Source of the DNA: Trichinella spiralis
Lineage: Eukaryota > Nematoda > Enoplea > Trichinellida > Trichinellidae
DNA: 64,000 nt
Assembly: GCA_000181795.3 (NCBI GenBank)
Contig: CM012954.1
Coordinates: forward strand, 14,782,704-14,846,703
Direction of reading: 5' to 3'
Under the pieces are notes generated by a model. That model saw only the letters and a program-made list of their open reading frames with translations. It had not been told where the DNA came from and searched no databases. Below are positions 26,901 through 39,649 of this stretch, piece by piece (position 1 is the stretch's first letter; the number at the start of each line of letters is the position of its first letter). The translations under genes and the position numbers were made by a program.

Positions 26901-28491
26901 TACTCATAGCTCGTCTGTAGCAATATAATCACATTTCAATAATAACTTTGCCTTCAAAGCAATTAAAGAATTTCGCAGAATCTTCGCCAAATATGATAAC
27001 AGTTATTTTCCATTCTGGTAAACTATTTTACAATTTCCTGTACTCTTCTAATTATCATTTTAAATGACGGCTTTTGTAATGACTACTGTAGAGGAAATCA
27101 GAGATGTTGATTTGAATAAGTCGATTTATTTACTACAATTATATATGATTCCAAATAAGAACTAAATCCATCTCCAGATAAGACAGTTGGATAGATTTTC
27201 ACAGTCTATTATCGGAAATATGGTATATTGTAAAGTTTCTCGTCGAATTTCAGGATCTAAAAGTGGGAAGCCAGGAGAAAGCAACATAACTTTGGAAGAA
27301 GCTCTGGATTCGATCTTATCTCTACCTGGTGGGCCAAGTCGTTGGAAAGAGTTGGACGAGTCATTGGATGCAGATGACGCACCGCGTATACGGCCTCTCA
27401 CTCCAACCACATTATCCCGACCAGCAGTTTTCTCAGACAACGATTTGCTCATGGATAGATGCCGTAAATTGCCCAATTTGGCGCGTAAACTGCTACATGT
27501 AAGTAGATTGAAAAAACAACGCGCTAATAATTAACAAATGGGTGGGATTTGTTCGCAGTTTTCAAAATCTTTCATTGAATTTCAACTAATTTCACTAAAT
27601 TTGCTTCAGAATGAACCGCTCTGGGTACGATGCAACTGCTGCAATCGAACAGTAGACATGGACACTGCGAGAGGTCGATATATAAGCTGTAGGCATTGTT
27701 ACACCTATTACTGCAGTTATGGATGTCGCAGCGACGACTGGTTCGAACACAAGCCTCGATGTACTTATGCCAGAGTGAATACGGTGTGCAAAGAGGCAAT
27801 TGTCCGCGTGAAAAAGGATCTTCAAGCACAAAGGCAAATGTCAGCAGTGGCGCAAAGTGGTTACAACGAACGAGGGCGTGGATCGGTGAATTTGCGCTTC
27901 TTGCGCCTAGATTTGGCAAGGCAGTATATTGCCAACGGGTGGTCTGCATTGATTGGACACGACTGTTTGTATTATTTCACAATATCCGATTTGATCGAGA
28001 TGGGAAAGAGTGCGGATTTGATCCACGCTTGTCGTCAATATGATCCGACGACAAAATTCATCCTCAGCGTCAGCGTTGTGGTGGAAATTGACAAAGTTCC
28101 CGTTACCCCATCTTTCGGACCCAGACTTTCTGACTCTTCAGAGTCCCACTACTACGCCGGTTCAAATAGGATTTCTCGCTTTTCCAACTTTAAAACACAA
28201 TCCCTACCGCCGGCTCGTCGTGTGAGATCAAGCGGCGCAGTGAAAACTCTTGCCAGTCAACCGGCATCTGTAGTCTTAAAGTCGGTGCTAAAGTCGTTGG
28301 AAAATATTGCACCCAGTGCTGTGGAACAACCGCCGCAGCGTCCTGCCACTTTCAACCGTTCTAACCAACTCAGACATACAGTGGACAGTGGTCAACGGTC
28401 TGCCCGTAGTAACACGCATGGGCACACAATGCCGCATAGGTTTGGAGTAGAGTTGGCATTTCCGACTGAAGTCGATGAAACTGAAGTTTAA
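17963..28491 (+). CDS. ajm-1: Apical junction molecule AJM-1 homologue
   Basis: Five coding exons: 17963-18839, 23242-24593, 25740-26742, 27254-27498, 27610-28491, joining in frame to 1452 residues, close to what I recall for the C. elegans protein. Exon 1 is low-complexity (a Gly tract, Gln-rich, Asp/Asn-rich). Exon 2 has a Pro-Gln repeat and then a charged coiled-coil segment (about 24110-24340). Exons 3-4 are disordered. Exon 5 carries a cysteine cluster (CNCC, CRHC, CSYGC, then H-x3-C) that reads as a MYND-like zinc finger, followed by the conserved C-terminal domain (NLRFLRLDLARQYI, then ISDLIEMGK). AJM-1 localises to apical junctions of epithelia as part of the DLG-1 complex. The ATG at 17963 is the first in frame after an acceptor-like site, but an upstream exon is possible. 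Intron 1 is 4.4 kb. A further 3' exon may exist at 30143. Confidence 0.82.
18840..23241. other. Large first coding intron of ajm-1
   Basis: 4.4 kb between donor gtaagt at 18840 and the poly-pyrimidine acceptor ending at 23241. AT-rich; it contains a (TA)n tract at about 22270-22292 and a shorter one near 22982, and a CTT run near 22650. No independent gene is supported on either strand. Regulatory elements or an alternative promoter are possible but not visible. Confidence 0.6.
24594..25739. other. Second ajm-1 intron
   Basis: 1.15-kb AT-rich intron joining in phase 0 (CAG then GTC GAT GAA). No other feature seen. Confidence 0.6.
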
Positions 28492-30142
28492 TGGAAAAAA
28501 ATTACCCACTTCAGTTGTACTTCCCGATCAGTGATTGAATTAATAGATGCACAAAATATCCGTTGCCTGCATTATAATTTTTTACATACTCAACCCGTTG
28601 AAGCAATAAATTAGTTTGACTATTTTCTGGAAAAATGAGAAATTGAAACAATCGTCTATTAGTTCTTAAATCATCACAGTCTAGCTTTGTTCAATTTATA
28701 AAAAGTACATAAATTCAAGTTTCAATTCAAATGACAACCTAAATAAAATATCCATTCATCTGCAAAACAGAAAAAATCATCAAACTGATTTCTAAGCATT
28801 CTGAAAAATTGCATCCATTATTTTCTTTGACAATTTGTAAACTGAAGAACAAACAACCTTATTTCAATACTTTTATATTTGAAAAGATTCTTAAAGTACA
28901 GTACAGCTACTTATGACCACCGAAAAAGTTAAACATTCGATAGAACAAGCAAAGAACATTATGCAAAATTGATATCGATAATAGTACTAACAACTGACGA
29001 ACAACTAAGCCACTACTAACAACAAAAAACGACGAAAATGATCTATCTATTGTTGTACAACTGCCCTTTCAGAGACTTTTACATAATTATCTTTTCGATC
29101 TACAACTTATCTTCAACCTCATCTAAACAATGCGACTTCAAAAATTAAAACTAGGATAATCAATAATGTGAAATATTAAAACAATTGGCATACATCTCAT
29201 TTATAAAACAGTGCTATAATCAAGTAACATTTTAAAATAACCCAAACTGTTCGTCAATATGGATTTCGTTAATAAAATTTCGACACTTATAAGCATTGCA
29301 TTACTTAGTCACGGTAGTAAATTACAAATTACAATGCATATTCAAAATTATACGCTCAATCAATTCTTGAAAAACCAAAAAATTCAACTTACCAAAATAG
29401 ATGACTTGTCATCATTGAAGTTCACATTCTGTTTGTGTTCGTTCGTTATTCGACTACTTGAATTTCATTCAAGAAGCACAATTAAACCAAAAAATCAACT
29501 ACTTTGATGCGACCAGCTTTCCATTAGAAACGCCATTGCACTCACACCATACACCGTACGAAACTGAAGCCACGACAGCCTACGTAAAACGGTCAAGTAA
29601 AAATTTGCATACATTTTCTGATAAACAAGTCATATTATTTCTTCACTTTTAGGCGTCGTCTGATTAAGATGCATGCTCTTACCATTTGTCTGCTTTTCAG
29701 TTATAGCTTGCCACAAGTCCGAACTTTTAACTGAATAAATTTGCTTATCTATTTATATATTATTGCACAACATAATTATTACAAAATAAGACAATTAATA
29801 AAGTCGATATGCAACACAAATTAATTACAAGTCAAAAGTGTACTGTCTCATTATTGATTATCAGGGATAATATGATTAGGAGAAAACCACAAATGTATAT
29901 ACATATTTATTTATTTATTTGTTTAAATTTATTTATTTATTTATTTATAATTATTTGTTTTGTCATAAGTAAAACTTTTTGGCACAGATAATTTCGACAG
30001 TATTCATTTATCTCTATTTTCCGCTCTCAGTTTTCTTCATCTTTTAATAATATAGCATGCAGAAATTGATTACAATAAAATGAAATTTGAAAATAAATCC
30101 GCTGGAACAATTTTATTTGCTTATTGTCCATTATCTTGACAG
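28492..30142. other. ajm-1 3' region / possible terminal intron
   Basis: Contains an AATAAA at 28605-28610, which would polyadenylate the 1452-residue form, and a (TTTA)n tract near 29905-29952. If the coding block at 30143 is an ajm-1 exon, this stretch is its last intron. Confidence 0.5.
28605..28610 (+). terminator. Polyadenylation signal of ajm-1
   Basis: AATAAA about 115 bp after the stop codon at 28489-28491, the first canonical hexamer downstream. Confidence 0.55.
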
Positions 30143-30319
30143 GAATGTCTCCCCATTAAGAGACACGTAATCATTGTACACAACGATAAAACAGTGTGCA
30201 GATATGGACAAGCATTCAAGATTAAAGCAGAACAGTCCAAACAAGGCATGCGCGTTTTGATATGCACTGTTTGCACGGGCACCGTCAGCGTCTACACTTG
30301 GCCAAGTAGAAGAATATGA
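30143..30319 (+). CDS. Orphan coding exon, possible alternative 3' exon of ajm-1
   Basis: A 58-codon open block starting directly after a cttgacag acceptor and ending in TGA. Its G+C content and codon choice are clearly coding-like against AT-rich flanks, and the protein (IIVHNDKTV, YGQAFKIKAE, LICTVCTGTVSVYTW) looks like successive beta strands. There is no ATG early in it, so it must be spliced to an upstream exon. It begins in phase 0. The end of ajm-1 exon 5 offers in-frame phase-0 donors at 28486 (gtttaa, overlapping the stop) or 28447 (gtagag). I infer it extends the C-terminal AJM-1 domain in a splice form. I do not recognise it as any other family. Confidence 0.45.
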   Translation, partial: ECLPIKRHVIIVHNDKTVCRYGQAFKIKAEQSKQGMRVLICTVCTGTVSVYTWPSRRI

Positions 30320-30445
30320 TCAACTCATCTGAAACGGTTGTACTATCTGAGGATAGTGATAGTCATGTAAAATTTTTTTGAATTCGCTGTTGCAATAGAA
30401 AGTGAAAAATGACTTGCTGTTTCACAGTTTTCAACCAGTACAGAG

Positions 30446-31313
30446 ATGTCGATGAAAAGCAATAGAAGTGGCGAGTACACGTTCAAAATATTGGTTATTG
30501 GTGACATTTGTACAGGCAAGACGAGCATCATCCGACGCTATGTGCACAATTTGTTTTCCAGTCAATATCAAGCAACAGTATACATATAGATTGTTTTTTT
30601 CCAATTCAGTACCTGCATTTTGATTGTACTACTACGTAGATAGGGGTCGATTTTGCCATGAAAATATTCCACTGCAGCAACAGCTCAACAGCGCGTCTTC
30701 AATTTTGGGATATTGCCGGTAAAACTACAAAAGCTACTGTAGATGCGTAGAGTTTTGCTATTGGCATAAAAAGATAATAATTTCAGGTCAAGAACGATTC
30801 AGTTCGATGACTAGAGTTTATTACAGGGGTGCGGCCGGTGCGATCATTGTATTCGACGTATCGCGTGCATCAACCCTGGACGGAGTGACAAGGTGGAAGA
30901 AAGATTTGGATTCCAAATGCCGTCTAAGCAACGGTATGCCAATACCGGCTGTACTGTTAGCCAACAAAAGCGACCTGCTAAAACACTACGCAACGGAACA
31001 ATTGTCCAAATTGGACAGCTTCTGCGCTAAGCATGGCTTCGTAGGATGGTTTGCCACGTCTGCCAAACTCAGCACTGGTATCGCTGAAGCGGTCAGTAAT
31101 CTCTGTGAACATGCAAGTGTTTGTTTTTCTTATTCCAACAACGAACAAATTATCCAACACTGATCCAATAATTAATTGTAGATGATCATGGTTGAAATGA
31201 ACGGCAATTTCGAAATTCCAGTTGTCAGTGCAATAAGCAATATTGAATTAGCAGACGAATCAAACAAAAAGTCCGTTAGGAAAGAACGAAAGCCAACTTG
31301 CTGCCGTGGATAA
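30446..31313 (+). CDS. Rab32/Rab38-family small GTPase
   Basis: Four exons: 30446-30577, 30640-30718, 30787-31118, 31182-31313; 224 residues. G1 is GDICTGKTS, G3 is WDIAGQE (the Ile in place of the usual Thr marks Rab32/38), G4 is NKSD and G5 is TSAK. FVGW before G5 is also Rab32-like. Exon 4 ends TCCRG, a double-cysteine geranylgeranylation site of the CCXX type. Rab32/38 proteins (C. elegans GLO-1) direct traffic to lysosome-related organelles such as gut granules and associate with mitochondria in vertebrates. The start chosen is the first ATG of the exon that opens the G-domain (MSMKSNRSGEYTFK). Exon 3 could end two bases earlier, but that would give a stop in exon 4. Confidence 0.88.
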
Positions 31314-32438
31314 TATTTTCTATTTGTTGTACAGTAAGATAACTCAATGAACTATTTTGCAAAGATAAAATTATTAGAAAAAAACTGCCTAATAACAATG
31401 ACAATGTAGCAGACGCAGACCGACAGCTAACAACTGCTGTGCTTCTCTAGATAACGAAGATGAGGAAGAAGAACAAAGCTACCGTAAGCCGACCGGTACT
31501 TGAAGATCAGGAAGAAGTACGGTGGAACGGATTATTAGCAGCGTGGAGCGATAGTCTGTTGTTTTGTGATATACGGTGGTGGTCGTTGTTGTGATTGCGA
31601 ATAAATATTGTATTCCTGTTCTGTTACTTTGAGTGCTAGTATGTTACCAACAAAGCGTGAATTAGGGAAAAGGGGCGGCAGGGCCGGTACTAACCGGACG
31701 GACGATACAGACACCGAGACGAATCCGCAGATCGACACCGGCGTGTCGTCATTTAATAATGACCCTGGCGGCAACCCTGTTGAGGCGAGGAACGAGCCCG
31801 CCCGGGAGAGCGGCTCGTTACAACAATAATATGATATGATAATTGTAATGGAAATTTTATTTGCGATTATTTAAAGCAAAATAACCGTTCGACTCAACTG
31901 CCTAAAATCTGTTTCAAAACTTGCTCTGTTTTATGCATCGCAAAAGAAATTTCCACACGCAAAATAACAACGTTCTGCTGGTGGAGATGACAATAATTTG
32001 CCATTCAAAAATTCTGAATATATTTTAAAAAATTTATCGTCGAACATTCCAAAATTGCAAATACGAAAAAATTTCTATTGAGTGCTTGCTTAAGTATGTT
32101 CATATACTGTAGTGAGCAATATTTATTCATGCATTTATTCAATTCATTATTATTTCAAAGTGTGAAAATACATGTGTAAAAACCTAACAGATAAAAAAAT
32201 ATGTGAACAATAAAAACAACCAAAGCAAGCACAAAAGAAAAATATATTAAGGCACATATTTAACATCATAGACAAAAATGAAATTATTAATTAGTGGAAC
32301 CAAATGAGAAAATTACAACCCCTTAACAAAATATGCATTAAGGCAAAAAATATTGTACAGTTAATAAACAAAAATAATAAAATACTTTCAAAAAAATCAG
32401 ATAATTCAATCATCACAAAGGCCCAGCCTAAGATTTCA
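31314..32438. other. Intergenic with G+C-rich island
   Basis: Mostly AT-rich, but about 31440-31830 is markedly more G+C-rich and carries an open frame from ATG 31641 to the stop at 31829 (62 codons, rich in Gly, Arg, Thr, Asp). I do not recognise the protein; it may be a remnant of a mobile element. The remainder to 32438 is AT-rich spacer between convergent genes. Confidence 0.45.
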
Positions 32439-34689
32439 TCATGAATAACAGTCTACTGAATCACGGGGAGCATCTATAACACGTGGACTTGTAGAATCGT
32501 AATGCGGTCCCAATTGGTAAGCGTAACGCATATACCTGAAACAAATCAATTATATTAGCAATGTTCAATACAAATTTTATGAAAAACTTACACTATCACC
32601 AATGGATTAGCTTTTCCTATGAATTGTTCACCAACTAAAATTGAAGGTGCGCCACGCTGAATCACTTCAACTGGTACGCAAAAATACATAGATAATGCCA
32701 TAAGCTAATTTTAAAAAAGTATGAAAATACTGCAAATAATTAAAAAAAATGAATATTAATACCTCAGGATGTCCACCCCAAACACCTTCAGTTTGCACCT
32801 GCTTACAATATTCTTCAAGTTGGTCAGCTACTAACTGATTATCAGATTCGTGATCACTCAAATATGGCATAAAATATTCACCGTTTTCTCTTATAATATT
32901 GGACGCCTGCAATCGCAATTCTTTGACATCAGTCTAAATAATCAAAGTTTAATATTGTTGTATATAAAAATAATAATAATAAAATTCCCAACACGTTCTT
33001 TCTGTAATAAACAGAATCCTTCATAAAATAAAAATGATGCCCCTGGTTCTGTTCTGCATAATACAAGAAATAATAAAAGTGCAATTTTGCCCCTCTGTCA
33101 TTAGAAAAATGTCTCTGATACATACAACGATGCCTCGCAACGAAAGTTGATGCTTTATGGCACTGTAAAGGCAGTCACCATCGCCAGGAATGCGCACACG
33201 CTTCAACTGGCGTGATTTCAGTATTTTTCGAACATCCAACGTTTCCAGTTGACGTTTCGAAGGTACATGATTTTTCCTTGAACGAATCAAACTCTTGAAA
33301 TGATTCATTTCGCTAATCTGCGATGCTAAAATCTTCAAAAAGCATTCACACATACATGAAGAAATTAGAATGTAAAAACTAATGTGAAATTTATTCTTAC
33401 TGGAGTGCAGGCATATTTTGCTTTTCTCGGAGGTTGCACTCTGCAAGGGTATAACTGCTTTGAACTGTCGCGATTCAAAGAAACAGCCTTAAACAATACT
33501 ACATTTATGCAATAATTACAAAAAAACCCACTGCATTACATTGTCATCAAACAGCTGCTGCACATTATTGAAAACTGCCTCTGGTTCGATAACATTTCCA
33601 TTGTCATCTTTCTTAGCTTCAATTTCATCCTGTATTTTTGAAATTTCTTCTAAAATACAACATTTTACATAATAAGTTTTCGCTTGATTATTACGTATGC
33701 AAGCAAGATCTTTACAAAAAATGAAGACACAGTTTGAAAACTGTTTCCTTCATTGATCGCTTTAAAGTTGAATCATATTCAGGAAAGTAGTAATTACACA
33801 GTAATTAGGAACCCCAATAATTTCATGTCAACCGACAACTACCTACACTTTATCATTCATTCTCCACACTGCAATACTGTAAAAACTGTTAATAGTTGTT
33901 AGTAATTTGAAAACTATGTTTACCTAAATACAGTATAAGTGGAGCAAGTCACAACATTCAAAGAAATAAAATTAGCATACAATTACGAATACACAACAGA
34001 AAATAAAAATCATTAAAGTTAGTTCTTATGTGGAACACGTCCTAATGACATTCTATTAATCCCAAATCAGACAAACACTTAAGAACTATGCAACAAAAAA
34101 ATTTACAACAGAAAATTCTATATTTACCTTTGCACTCCGCTCTATTTGGTTTTTGCACATTTTCATATATGTCATCTTCCACCTAATAAAAGATGTACAT
34201 GATTTTGAATGATGAATCAATCATAAACATACTAAAATTACGTAAAAACTAAAATGATAAGCATTAACACCGACTATTTAATAAAAGCATACTTTTTTTT
34301 TCACAAAAATCATTCATTTTATATAATTTTATTACCTGAGAAGCGTCTGCTACTACCTCTGTTGACTGAGGCAAACCAATCTGCACATCATTTTGCCCTT
34401 CTGCCGATGCGTTCATTTCTTCAACTCTAATGTCAATGCCCTCATTCTATAATAGAAGTCCTCAAATAATCAAACAACTGCATGTTAAAATAAACAAAAC
34501 GATAAGCTGATCCCACTAAAATACATTGCAATTTATTTTATTTTAAATTTTAAAATGCAAACCATAATAACAGTTCCTAAACTACGCAATAATTATGGTA
34601 AAGTGACTGCATAACAGCAATATTACATTCCCAGCGTTCAAGTGTTCATCAGCAGCAGCAGCAGGACACATACATTCCTGGTGTTCCAT
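32439..34689 (-). CDS. OTU-domain deubiquitinase, OTUD6-like
   Basis: Nine exons on the minus strand: 34689-34627, 34446-34336, 34182-34128, 33649-33540, 33487-33401, 33332-33126, 32933-32763, 32704-32592, 32535-32439; about 337 residues (human OTUD6B is slightly shorter). The OTU domain has the catalytic cysteine in PGDGDCLYSAI, WGGHPE in the middle, VPVEVIQ, and the catalytic histidine in QLGPHYDS near the C-terminus. OTU enzymes cleave ubiquitin chains; OTUD6 has been linked to translation control. The N-terminal 140 residues are acidic and low-complexity and only weakly resemble the OTUD6 coiled coil. The acceptor of exon 6 is ambiguous (33332 or 33317, both in frame). All introns were placed by phase and GT..AG. 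Confidence 0.78.
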
Positions 34690-37436
34690 TAATTCTCAAG
34701 CAGCTTTTCCAATTTCAGCACTAAAAACTACTTTATTATAATCAGAGAAATTGAAATTCATAAAAAGTGCGCATAACGCGCAAAAACAACACACATTCGT
34801 CAATAAAATCAAAAATGAAAATAATGAAAGTAAGCAGAACAAAGTCACAAATTTTGCTTAAAATAAACAGCGTTGCAAATAAACATAATTAATACTGTTT
34901 GCTATTATAATTATAATAAGTCGCTTGTTACTACAAACTTCTGATTACCAAATTCAAAACATTGAGAATATGATGACAATGCGAACAAAACAACATTTCA
35001 AAATGTCTGTTTTGTCATAATGTTTCTTGAAAACATACATACATACATATTATCTAAAATGCGCAGACTATCTTCATTTATATGAGACTTACTAAATGAA
35101 TAAAAGCATTCGTCTTAACCACAAATAAAACTGAACACAATATTTAATTTAAGCCACACAGAATAGCCTTTTTTCGCTTTCTAAATGACCTTCCATGAAA
35201 AGCTGCCTGCTTTGCTGCTTAAACTAATTTCAACGCGCAGACGCACTACTTATTAACACACCTATTAAAAAGCAGTTGTAAATGCATATATATAGATATA
35301 AATATATCAAAATTTCTATTGTCATAAACTTACCATGCAAGTCGGAACTGCAACGCAATGCATATTAAATATAATTCAGACAAAGATATTGGTAGCAATG
35401 GCATTTATTATCTGATTCTAACATTATACTGTTACAGTAAGAAAATCAGCAAGATTTAATGTCAAGTTAAACAGCTGATAAGCTTGCTTAAAATAATTAA
35501 GAATGTGTTGTTTTATCTACATAATGAGAGATACTAACTGATTTAGATTTAATTGATTTAGGCATTCGAGTTCCTGACTAACCAGACGTGGAATAAAGAA
35601 AACAGGGTAGCAGCAATTCTCAGGTATTACGCTGCTTTCGTCAGTGCAATCAACATTTTTGCCGCCATCTATGCTTGTTTATAACGACTTACTATACCAA
35701 TTGGGTCAGCACTCAGTGCTGGTGCGCTCAGATTAAAATGAAATACATAAAATAACATCCTATCCACTTTAATTTGATGTCATCAATTCAATTTTTTACA
35801 ATAATAAATTATTTGAAAATACGCTCCGTTTATTTATAGAAACATTCTCCAAGAGCTACTCTTACCAAATGCTTCAAACAGTTAAAAACCAACTGAAGAG
35901 TTTAGCAATGAAAACCATTATTATAACAAAGGAATTTTCACTGGTTAGTTTAATTTTTTAATCCAAAAAAGCAACTTAAATGAAATGAAAAATATCAAAA
36001 GTGAAACAAAAAATGCGGGACTTCTGGTGTTTTATGGGCTTTGTTAAATTTACTTCATATTAGAAATGTAGTTAGGGTTTCCTTTTTAACGTGGAAAAAC
36101 TGACGAACATTCTCTGCGAAGTCAAAAAACATTCATGACTTTAACGTGATAGGTGCATTTGTTTTGGTCTACGCTAAGAAACACTGCCGCTTTTCCATTT
36201 GCTGACACGTAGTTAGTAAACATGAAAATCTCCTGACAAAGTAGGTGTTAGACTTCAACTCGCTACAGATAATCGATCTTCTGAAGGCTAAACAAAAGCG
36301 AATAATCATCCAATCCAATGATGAAATGATGATCCACAATAATTGTATAATAAAGATGTGAAATCAGCTGCATTTGGTGCATTTTGCGGGGCACTGTTGC
36401 CTACTGGTGTTTTCTCTGCTTTGCACTGTCGTCCCTGCATTTGTAAGCAAATAACTGAGAGACCACTGCTTTGGACTCAGAATAAATTGATGAAGCTTTA
36501 CAAGATGAGGAGTCTAAATGTTAAAAACGTGTAAATTGAATCTGCGAGAGATTCTACCAGCAAAAACTACTGAAATTAAGAAGCAAATGATCATGCATGG
36601 AGTTTGTCACCAAATTACAGTATATTTAAATTAGAACCTGCACATCAATAATACGCTTATGGTATACATTCACGTCAATACATGAACAGTCAGATCTTTC
36701 AGCCGTTGGAAAGTTAAACCATATGTGGATGCTGCCAGCTGCTGGTGCAATTTAATTTTTGCCAGTGAATATTTTAAAAAATCGCTTCAGAAATCTGAAA
36801 GCGACAGTTGATTTCGCTAACAGTTGATAGAATCGATGGAAATGTAAAGTTAGAGCTGTTAGAAGAGTACGAAGCATTAGAACAAGGAAAGTTCGACGAG
36901 CTGATCTCTTTCGATGGTGAATGCTACTCTGTAAAGCTCTAAAACTGATCAGACAGACAATTTCAGGTCATTCAAATCTGCTAATAAGGATCTGGAAGGG
37001 AGACTGATGTGAAGAGACGCTGAACCGATTAGAAACTCATTCAGGTCTCAGAAAATCGAGTAGTGCTTCCTAACTGAATAGGCACCTTGGTATAGGGGGT
37101 ATACTGAGAACGCTTGGTGTATTCGGTAAATAGTATGCACATGAACCCATGACGCTCCTTTGCGAGATTAAAGTTCACATTAACGCAAAACCACTGACGT
37201 GAATCAGAGACAAGGCAAACCAACAGGATGGTTTATGTCCTCTCATTTCCTCATTGGAAAAGAAAGTGGGAAGCGCGCTGATCACGAAGATGGTGAACAA
37301 TATTAGACGATATGGACTCCAAACGCTGTCGTCGAGTGGAATAAAAAACTGAAATCAGCTTTGCATAGAAGCTTGAGATTTTAATAAACGTGAAAATCAA
37401 TAGAAATAACAGTACCGGTATCGTGAAACTGTTGAG
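34690..37436. other. Intergenic, 2.7 kb
   Basis: AT-rich to about 36300. From 36340 to 37390 there are short coding-like blocks interrupted by stops in every frame, which may be a decayed gene or element. No intact gene or recognisable family. Confidence 0.45.
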
Positions 37437-39649
37437 TTATGTGTTCTGTTCTACTTGTCTAGGTGACTTGTTATGTAATTGATCAGTCAAAGTAAACCGG
37501 GACATCGTAATTGTTGCTACTTCGCTTTCAGTTTTGCTATTGCCAATCATTGCTCGTATGAAAGCAGACATTTTAGTTAGCTGTGCACGTGCCAGGCTTA
37601 ACAGTCGATGCATGTTAAACATTCCATGAAAACCATCTTCCAAATGCCACCAGAACACGTCAACGTTGTGCTCTTTCAAGCGTTTCGCATAAAAGAAACC
37701 TTCATCTCGTAATATGTCATATTCACATGTGACTATAAGTGCTGGAGGTAAGTTGGTCAGATTCTCGCTCAGTAGCGGGGAAAAATTTGGATCAAAAATA
37801 TAAGGTTCCATCAGAGCAGCCAAGTTTTCATCTTGCACGCATGACTCAGCGTTTGAAAATGCCTCCAAAGCAAATGATTTTGGAAGATGACTGTGACTGA
37901 TGTAACCATACTGTTCACCATAACGATCTACCAGTGACCGATGACTGTTTTTCAAAAGTGCCTCAGTGTGTTTAGTATCCAGTCCCAGGTACATCAGTAT
38001 ATACCTAAAAGAAAATAATTGTAAACTAAAATGATAAATAAATCTGAACATAATATAATATAAAATACAACTGAATTTAACTTAATCTAATCTACTAATT
38101 GAATTTGATTTAACTGAGGAAACAATTTTTGAATGGTAGAACGCAGAAAATTCTATACCTAGCAAGGCTTTCGGGCTCTAGTAGCGCCGTGCCCGCGTAC
38201 TCGTTCAACGCAGTTCGATAGCTAGGTGTCTTAAGGTCTAACAGTTGTAGGAACGGATATATTAATACTTGTAACTGAAATTGACAAAAGCAACAATGAC
38301 AGTTAACAAAATAGGAAAGCAGAACAACAACAACAACAACAATAATAATAATGATTATTATTAATAATAATAACATAATAGAGAATAGTGAAGGTAAAAA
38401 TGTCAAAAAGTACCTACTTTCAACGATGGCAGATCATGAAATCGTTGCAACCGTTGTGTAGTAACTGCGACCAAATTTCCACCAGCGCTATCACCTATGA
38501 GTGCAACTTTCAGAGGATTCACCCGAAGTGCTTGGTAGCCTTCACGTAAAAAGTGAACCAACGCTCGTTCACAGTCTTCCACAGCAGCTGGGAAAATATT
38601 CTCAGGCGCGAGCCGGTAACTGATAATAAATACAAATTCAATAAATGATTAATTCAGCTATTCAATCATACATATTCTATCAAAGTCTTTGAAGCAGTCT
38701 TAGGTTTTATTAAATAATTAATGGAAAATTAAATTTTACACAAAAACATCGAATATAAACATTTCTGTGCATATTACAAATAAGACCTACTAGGTAAACC
38801 TTGCCAAATATCAAAAAGAAAACTTGATAATATTAAGGAAATTTATTCAATGTCATTTTTTGCTTAAAAACAATTTTCGTTTAGTTTCATCTAAAACCTT
38901 ATATTTTTTAAGCAACAATATAAGAAAAATTTCTTTGAAACTATGTCATGTCAAAATAATACAAAAATAAAATGATGAATTATTTTACTTGATGGATACT
39001 GTAACCATTCCCGTTTCTGAAGCTAAATCACGCGTTAGTGCATCGTAGGTCTCGACGTCAAAAAGCACAAAGCCACCACCGTGTATAAAAACCAACGCAC
39101 CGTCAGAATGCAATGTTTTTGGAATGTAAATGCGAACCGGGACGCCATCAAATTGACTATCAAAAGACTACAAGCAAACAACAAAAGAACCTTTAATCTT
39201 AAAGAAATTTAATCACAGATTTAAAAAATAAGCAAAAAATCAATGTATGCTTTTTTAAATCTGCTTTGTGTGTGCTTTCTTTCAAAATTGACAGTTTCTG
39301 TCAATATTTATCTCCAATTTACAAATATACCTCAACGTCGGAGCTCATAGAATGAGCCCAAGTGCTAAGTCTGGCAAGCGTATGCAGACTTTTCCGTGCC
39401 CAATAGATTTGCCAATCACTGCCAGCGTATGACAATATTTTAATCTGAAATTCAACAACAACCATAGAAAACAGTAATAGAATTTTTTAAAGTAAAATGC
39501 GTTACTGGAAAAACGTAGACAATGCGTATTAGCGGTTCGATAATTTGCAAAACATTGCGATCAGCTAGACGATTTGGCAATGGTCGGTAAAACCAATATG
39601 CAAATAAGCAAGTCAGTGAAAAAATGACTGCAAAACGTCTGCTAAACAT
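37437..39649 (-). CDS. Arylacetamide deacetylase-like lipase/esterase, paralogue A
   Basis: Six exons on the minus strand: 39649-39506, 39444-39331, 39167-38989, 38619-38418, 38274-38159, 38004-37437; 440 residues. An N-terminal hydrophobic segment (FAVIFSLTCLFAYWF) suggests a type II ER membrane anchor, as in AADAC. Alpha/beta hydrolase marks of the hormone-sensitive-lipase group are complete: HGGGF oxyanion motif at about residue 115, GDSAGG nucleophile Ser190, Asp348 in EYDILRDEG and His378 in GFHG. The family hydrolyses ester and amide bonds of lipids and xenobiotics in the ER lumen. It is a paralogue of the gene at 46407-47971: four intron positions and phases are shared, and it has one extra intron (39330-39168). 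The C-terminal tail is about 30 residues longer than in the paralogue. Confidence 0.87.
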
